Source: Bacteriovoracaceae bacterium UBA2428
GTDB lineage: Bacteria > Bdellovibrionota > UBA2428
Direction of reading: 5' to 3'
DNA length: 9,579 bases
NCBI GenBank assembly: GCA_002343545.1
Contig: DDRA01000145.1
Location: 1-9,579 of the forward strand
A model generated the notes under the pieces. That model had not been told where the DNA came from and made no database searches. It saw nothing but the letters and a program-made list of their open reading frames with translations. Each line of letters opens with the position of its first letter. The stretch's first letter is position 1. The position numbers and the translations under genes are program-made. This document shows, one piece after another, positions 5,432-9,579 of this stretch.

Positions 5432-8400
5432 CTAGTGTGTCGGACTCGCGGGGTGTGGATGCAGGTGCCCGCCGGCGGCGTGGACCGGCAATTCTTCGGC
5501 CTCGGCCGCCTTCACTTGCTCGTTGAAGTCGGTGGACTTCTCGAGCTTCGCGAAGAGGCTGTAGAGACACGGCACGACGAACATCGTGAGGATCGTGGAG
5601 AGCGTCATGCCGCCGATGATCGCCGACGACATGGGCCGCGTGACTTCGCCGCCCTCGCCCAAGCCGAGCGCGCTCGGAATCGCGGCCGAGATGGTCGCGA
5701 CCGAGGTCATCAAGATCGGACGCAAACGCACCGGGCAAGCTTCGATCAGCGCGTCGCGCACGCTCATCTTGGGATTGTGCTCCCGCGTCTGGTTCGTGAA
5801 CTCGACGAGAAGAATCGAGTTCTTCTTGGTGATGCCCATCAGGAGCAAAAGGCCGATCATCGAGTACATGTTCACGGACTGATTGGTGAGCAACAGTGCG
5901 ATGAAGGCACCCGATACGCTGAAAGGCAGCGCCGAAAGGATCGTGATCGGGTGGATGAAGCTGTTGAATTGCGACGCGAGCACCATGTAGGCGATCGCGA
6001 TACCGAGCCCCAGCGCGACGAGCAGACTGACGAAAGCTTCCTTAGAAGCCTGCGCGTTACCCGAGAACACGATGCGGTAGCCCGTCGGCAGCTCCTTCTG
6101 GAGTTTCGTCACGACCGCGAGCACCTGCTCTTGGGTCGCCGGGGCCTTGGCGTTCGCGTAAATCGAAATCGCGCGCTGGCGATCGCGACGCGTGACTTTC
6201 TGGAGGACCGGCTTCTTCTCGACCCGGGTGACTTGCGAAAGGGGAATGATCTCTCCGTAGCTGTTTCGCACGAAGAGCTTCTCGATTTGGTCCGCGCGCG
6301 AACGCTCGTTCGCCTCGAGGCGGACCCGCACGTCGTAACGACGCGCGCCGTTCGTGTAGCGTCCGGCGATCACCCCGCCCACCATGGCCCCCACGGTCTC
6401 GCCGATCGCGGCCGTGCTCACGCCCCGTGCCGCGGCCTTCTCCCGCTCCGGGTAGATGTGAACTTCGGGCATACCAATTTTGTAATCGGTGTCGATATCC
6501 GTCGCGACGCCCGATTCTTCCATTTTTTTCATGATGTCTTTGGTGAGCTCGCCCATCTTGTCCCATTCGGGGCCCATGAGCGTGAACTCGACCTGGAAGC
6601 CGCGCGAGTTGCCCGAGAAGCCGCCGCCCGAGAGATCCTGGATGATCGGGCGCACGTCCTTTACCTTGTTCATTTCGGTGCGGCAGTACTCCATGAAACT
6701 CGCCTGCGTCCAACGCTTGCCGGAGGCATCGTTTCCACGCTGAGCTTTGGGCTTCATGGTCACGAAGAGAATGCCGGAGTTGACTTCGCCGCCCGTGAAG
6801 CCACCGACGCTCATGTACCAGCCGTCGACGACGTCGACCTTGCGATCCTGAAGGATCTTCTCGAGCTCGGCCATCTTGCCGTCGGTGAACTCGATCGAGG
6901 ACCCGACGGGCGTCTCGACGCGAATAAGGAAGAGCGACTGATCCTGGGCGGGAATAAACTCCTTACGAAGCACCCCGATAAGTCCGAGCGAAGAAACGAA
7001 CACCACGATTGACGCGATCACGACCTTCCAACGGTTGTTGAGCAACCACGGAATCACGCGACGGTAGCGATCCGTGAGCCCCGTCAGCCAAGCCTCGATA
7101 CGCTTGCCGATGAAGTCCGTACGGGGCGAGACGTTCAACAGCTGCGAGCAGCGCGAAGGCGTGAGCGTGAGCGCTTCGAGCAGCGAAAGCATGACCGCCG
7201 TCGAGAGCGCGACGCCGAACTGCAGGAAGAACTTGCCGATGATCCCCTGCATGAAGACGACCGGAATGAAGATCGCGACGATGGCGATCGTCGTGACGGT
7301 CGCGGCCGACGAGATCTCGCGGGCCCCGTCGAAGGCCGCCCGTATTCGGGATTTCCCCATCTCGTAGTGCCGGACGATGTTCTCGAGCATCATGATCGCG
7401 TCGTCGACGACGATACCGATGCAGAGCGTGAGCGCGAGCAGCGTGAAGCTGTTCAGGGTGAAGCCCATGAAGTTTAGGACCGTGAAGGCCCCGATGACCG
7501 AGAACGGGATCGCGAGCAGGATGTTGATGGTCGAGGAAAGCGAACCCAAGAAGAACCAACAGACGATTCCCGTCAGAACGGCCGCGGCCAAGAGCTCGTG
7601 GGTCAGAGTCGAAATCGAGTTCTTGATGAACTTCGTCGAGTCGAAGCGGATTTCCATTCCCATGCCTTCGGGAAGCGTGGCCTTCAGATCGGCCATGCGC
7701 TTCTTCACGGCTTCGGCCACGGCGACGGCGTTCGTACCGCGCTGTTTGCGGATACCGAGTCCCACGGCGGGGGTACCGCTCGCGCGGCTGATTTGGCGAA
7801 TATCGGCCAAGCCGTCTTCGATGCGCGCGACCTGGTTAAGACGGATGTTCACTTCGCGCGGGGCCCCACCGCGCTGGCTCACGACGAGCTTGCCGAACTC
7901 TTCTTCCGTCTTTGCCTCGCCCATCGTGCGGACGTTGGACTCTTCGCGCTCCGTCTCGAGGTAACCGGCCGGAACTTCGGAGTGCTGGCTCTGGATCGTC
8001 GAGATGACGTCGTTCGCCGTGATGTCGAAGCGACGGAGCTTCTCGGTGTCGAGCCACACGCGGAGGTTCGGCTCGACGTAGCCGCCCATGAGCACGTCGC
8101 CCACGCCCTCGACCGTCGTGAAGCGGTCTTTGACGACGTCGCGCACGAACGCCATCAGATCGCGACGGCTCATCTTGTCCGAGGTCACGGCAAGCCACAT
8201 GATGGGCTGGTCTTCGGGGTTAACCTTCATGACGACGGGCGGATTCAAGTCCCGGGGCAAGAGGTTCTGGATCTGCGTGATCTTGTTCTGGACTTCCTGG
8301 AGCGCCGTATCGATGTTCGTATTGAGGGCGAACTCGATCGTGATGTTCGCGAAGCTGTTGCGCGAGGTCGAGCTCATCGACTGGATGCCGTTGATCGTGA

Positions 8401-8614
8401 GCAGCGCACCTTCGATCTGGTCGACGACGTCGGTCTCCATGACTTCGGGCGCCGCGCCTTGGAGCGTGAGCGAGACGTTCACAACGGGGAAGTCGACGTC
8501 GGGCAGCTGACTGACGCCGAGGTTCTTGAAGGAGAGAAGGCCGAAGAGAATCGCCGCCCCCATGAGCATCCAAGAGAAAACGGGACGACGAATGGAAAAA
8601 TCGGACAAAGCCAT
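5432..8614 (-). CDS. RND family efflux pump, inner-membrane subunit (AcrB/MdtB-like)
   Basis: A 1060-residue proton-driven exporter (AcrB is 1049), expected to work as a trimer in the inner membrane and to need a periplasmic adaptor and an outer-membrane channel. Twelve membrane segments are recognisable near residues 11-30, 340-358, 363-382, 387-410, 438-458, 464-486, 530-549, 858-880, 886-910, 914-938, 964-985 and 996-1020, with two large periplasmic loops (about 31-335 and 551-855). The proton-relay residues are present: D404-D405 in GIVVDDAIMMLEN and K930/K931 in GITKKNS. The pattern is that of the HAE-1 drug-efflux branch; heavy-metal (CusA-like) Met clusters are not evident. The last 16 residues are His-rich (H1045, H1050, H1052, H1054, H1060), which is unusual. 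AGAGG lies 8 bases before the ATG. No adaptor or TolC-like gene flanks it: a VOC gene is upstream and a tRNA downstream. Substrate unknown. Confidence 0.95.
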   Translation of the reverse strand: MALSDFSIRRPVFSWMLMGAAILFGLLSFKNLGVSQLPDVDFPVVNVSLTLQGAAPEVMETDVVDQIEGALLTINGIQSMSSTSRNSFANITIEFALNTNIDTALQEVQNKITQIQNLLPRDLNPPVVMKVNPEDQPIMWLAVTSDKMSRRDLMAFVRDVVKDRFTTVEGVGDVLMGGYVEPNLRVWLDTEKLRRFDITANDVISTIQSQHSEVPAGYLETEREESNVRTMGEAKTEEEFGKLVVSQRGGAPREVNIRLNQVARIEDGLADIRQISRASGTPAVGLGIRKQRGTNAVAVAEAVKKRMADLKATLPEGMGMEIRFDSTKFIKNSISTLTHELLAAAVLTGIVCWFFLGSLSSTINILLAIPFSVIGAFTVLNFMGFTLNSFTLLALTLCIGIVVDDAIMMLENIVRHYEMGKSRIRAAFDGAREISSAATVTTIAIVAIFIPVVFMQGIIGKFFLQFGVALSTAVMLSLLEALTLTPSRCSQLLNVSPRTDFIGKRIEAWLTGLTDRYRRVIPWLLNNRWKVVIASIVVFVSSLGLIGVLRKEFIPAQDQSLFLIRVETPVGSSIEFTDGKMAELEKILQDRKVDVVDGWYMSVGGFTGGEVNSGILFVTMKPKAQRGNDASGKRWTQASFMEYCRTEMNKVKDVRPIIQDLSGGGFSGNSRGFQVEFTLMGPEWDKMGELTKDIMKKMEESGVATDIDTDYKIGMPEVHIYPEREKAAARGVSTAAIGETVGAMVGGVIAGRYTNGARRYDVRVRLEANERSRADQIEKLFVRNSYGEIIPLSQVTRVEKKPVLQKVTRRDRQRAISIYANAKAPATQEQVLAVVTKLQKELPTGYRIVFSGNAQASKEAFVSLLVALGLGIAIAYMVLASQFNSFIHPITILSALPFSVSGAFIALLLTNQSVNMYSMIGLLLLMGITKKNSILLVEFTNQTREHNPKMSVRDALIEACPVRLRPILMTSVATISAAIPSALGLGEGGEVTRPMSSAIIGGMTLSTILTMFVVPCLYSLFAKLEKSTDFNEQVKAAEAEELPVHAAGGHLHPHPASPTH

Positions 8615-8649
8615 GAGCGGAACCTCTTCAAATCAACTGTCGGGTGTGA

Positions 8650-8665
8650 GGGTAAAATACTACCC
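8650..8665. promoter_or_regulatory. Inverted repeat in the RND promoter region, possible operator
   Basis: GGGTA (8650-8654) and TACCC (8661-8665) form a 5-bp inverted repeat with a 6-base spacer, 36 bases before the RND start codon, in an otherwise AT-rich patch likely to hold the promoter. A TetR- or MarR-type repressor site is a possible reading; no regulator gene is nearby. No strong -35/-10 pair is recognisable. Confidence 0.25.
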
Positions 8666-8719
8666 AATTATTCCCAAAGTGACCTGCTCGCTTTTTGGCC
8701 TTTCGGCCTTCCGATCCGC

Positions 8720-9115
8720 TTAGGTTCCGGGGAGAGCTTCGTGGCAGACGGCTTCGATGTTGTGGCCATCCGGATCGTGCAGGAAAGCCGCGTAGTAGCC
8801 GGGATGATAATCCGTCCGAACTCCGGGGGCTCCGTTGTCGCGCCCACCGTTGGCGAGACCCGCTTTGTAAAAGGCGTCGACCATGGGACGATTCTTGGCG
8901 CGGAAGGCAACGTGGTTCGAAGGACGGTTCGGCGAACCTTCTTTCAGCCAGAAGTCCGGTTTGCCCGCGACCCCCATCCCGACGTAGCTCGCTTCGCCCG
9001 TGACCTCTTTGCCGAACTCCATCAGGATTTCGTAGCCAAGCGGCTCCAAGGCCTTGAAGTAGAACTTCTTGCTACGCTCTAGATTCGAGACCGTAAGGGT
9101 CACGTGGTCGATCAT
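8720..9115 (-). CDS. VOC family / glyoxalase-like protein
   Basis: A 131-residue protein of the vicinal oxygen chelate superfamily, with two beta-alpha-beta-beta-beta modules. Metal-ligand positions are visible: H4 in MIDHVTLTV, H68 in SNHVAF and E121 in DGHNIEAVCH, the last within the typical DPDGHNIE motif at 114-121. The first module also has the usual RSKKFYFKALEPLGY helix (15-28). Such proteins include lyases, dioxygenases and fosfomycin- or bleomycin-resistance proteins, so the reaction is open. Start ATG at 9115 has no ribosome binding site. It lies between the end of rpoD and the RND gene, 105 bases upstream of the latter on the same strand; separate promoters seem likely. It is not closely related to the PhnB-like protein at 3497. 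Confidence 0.9.
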   Translation of the reverse strand: MIDHVTLTVSNLERSKKFYFKALEPLGYEILMEFGKEVTGEASYVGMGVAGKPDFWLKEGSPNRPSNHVAFRAKNRPMVDAFYKAGLANGGRDNGAPGVRTDYHPGYYAAFLHDPDGHNIEAVCHEALPGT

Positions 9116-9160
9116 CTGAACAGGCTAGCATCGACTCAGTCTAAATCCGAGTCCAAGACA

Positions 9161-9193
9161 GGCTAAAACGGGGATTTGTTTCCCGCTTTAGCC
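9161..9193. repeat. Long hairpin downstream of rpoD
   Basis: Bases 9161-9174 pair with 9180-9193 (GGCTAAA/TTTAGCC outside, CGGG/CCCG inside) with one mismatch and one G-T pair around a 5-base loop. It sits 21 bases after the rpoD stop and is placed like a terminator. However, the T-run (ATTTTTT on the minus strand, complement of 9194-9200) is on the 5' side of the stem as read from rpoD, and only TGTCTT follows it, so the intrinsic-terminator rule is not met cleanly. Confidence 0.5.
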
Positions 9194-9213
9194 AAAAAAT
9201 GCTTAGAAACGGA

Positions 9214-9579
9214 TCAGTTTTCGACGAAGGTCTTCAGGCGCTTCGCGCGGCTCGGGTGGCGGAGCTTACGCAAAGCCTTGGCCTCGATCTGACGAATACG
9301 TTCCCGCGTGACCGAGAAGTCCTGACCCACTTCCTCGAGGGTGTGGTCGGACTCTTCGCCGATACCGAAGCGCATACGCAGAACCTTCTCTTCGCGCGGC
9401 GTGAGGGTCGCAAGGACCTTACGCGTTTGTTCCGAGAGGTTCAGGTTGATGACGGCTTCGGCCGGGTTGATGACCGTCTTGTCTTCGATGAAGTCGCCCA
9501 GGTGCGAATCTTCCTCTTCGCCGATCGGCGTCTCGAGGGAGATGGGTTCCTTCGCGATCTTGAGGACCTTGCGGACCTT
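9214..9579 (-). CDS. rpoD: RNA polymerase primary sigma factor RpoD, C-terminal part
   Basis: The last 121 codons plus stop of the housekeeping sigma-70 factor; the 5' part lies beyond the window. From the edge, the translation covers the end of region 3 ([22 protein letters not shown]), the linker with DFIEDK, then region 4.1 ([18 protein letters not shown]) and the region 4.2 helix-turn-helix ([25 protein letters not shown]), which contacts the -35 promoter element, ending in [18 protein letters not shown]. The ending is typical of proteobacterial primary sigma factors rather than of alternative ones. Codons are strongly C/G-ending, as in the RND gene. The reading frame runs cleanly to the window edge. 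Confidence 0.96.
   Translation of the reverse strand, partial: KVRKVLKIAKEPISLETPIGEEEDSHLGDFIEDKTVINPAEAVINLNLSEQTRKVLATLTPREEKVLRMRFGIGEESDHTLEEVGQDFSVTRERIRQIEAKALRKLRHPSRAKRLKTFVEN

Noticed and set aside
5435..7012. 525-codon open frame on the plus strand opposite the RND gene
   Set aside because: Its translation is dominated by Arg, His, Asp and Glu with no domain, the expected result of reading a GC-rich gene backwards; the minus-strand frame is an unmistakable RND pump.
8697..8708. GGCC-GAAA-GGCC hairpin after the VOC gene as a terminator
   Set aside because: On the minus strand it has a 4-bp stem followed by A residues, not T, and GGCC is self-complementary, so the repeat is easily fortuitous.
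7598..9082. 494-codon open frame on the plus strand spanning two minus-strand genes
   Set aside because: It crosses from inside the RND gene through the intergenic region into the VOC gene with Arg/His/Asp-rich composition and no domain signal; both genes beneath it are clearly real.

Overview
The window looks like chromosomal DNA from a Gram-negative (two-membrane) proteobacterium-like organism with moderately high GC. The evidence is an RND inner-membrane efflux pump, a housekeeping sigma-70 C-terminus of proteobacterial type, and a CCA-encoding tRNA. Many small single-gene units of unlinked enzyme families would fit a Bdellovibrio/delta-type genome, but no feature here fixes the taxon. There are no IS elements, integrase, phage genes, CRISPR array or rRNA. 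No gene-free stretch exceeds 300 bases; the longest is 4534-4752 (219 bases), which holds only short weak hairpins and no convincing promoter.

Left part (1-5121): a patchwork of small genes that often converge or diverge. A hypothetical protein with an HExxH zinc-protease motif (5' end probably outside the window) converges with, and overlaps, a two-gene minus-strand unit: RNase HI followed by a class I SAM methyltransferase. Then come a RimJ/RimL-type GNAT acetyltransferase (+), an aminoglycoside-nucleotidyltransferase-like protein (-), a PhnB-like VOC protein (-), a second GNAT (+) and a SnoaL/NTF2-fold protein (+). Several belong to families that include antibiotic-modifying or small-molecule-modifying enzymes, but they do not form one operon.

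Middle (5122-5431): a minus-strand tRNA with anticodon CAU whose acceptor stem carries the C4-G69 and C5-G68 pairs expected of tRNA-Ile2 (the lysidine-modified isoleucine tRNA) rather than elongator tRNA-Met. Just past its 3' end is a striking 38-bp near-palindrome made of five self-complementary hexamers repeating every 7 bp. Its 5' flank holds a candidate promoter overlapping a hairpin that sits just after the RND gene.

Right part (5432-9579): one large minus-strand RND pump gene (1060 aa, proton-relay residues intact, His-rich C-terminal tail) with no adaptor or outer-membrane channel gene beside it, a glyoxalase/VOC protein, and the last 121 codons of rpoD (region 4 of the primary sigma factor). 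The RND and rpoD genes use strongly C/G-ending codons, as expected for native, well-expressed genes; the PhnB-like gene is visibly richer in A/T and Lys codons.

No obviously new multi-gene system is present. The most unusual structure is the 7-bp-period palindrome array beside the tRNA; next are the HExxHxxGxxE protein, the orphan RND pump and a possible leaderless transcript for the PhnB-like gene.
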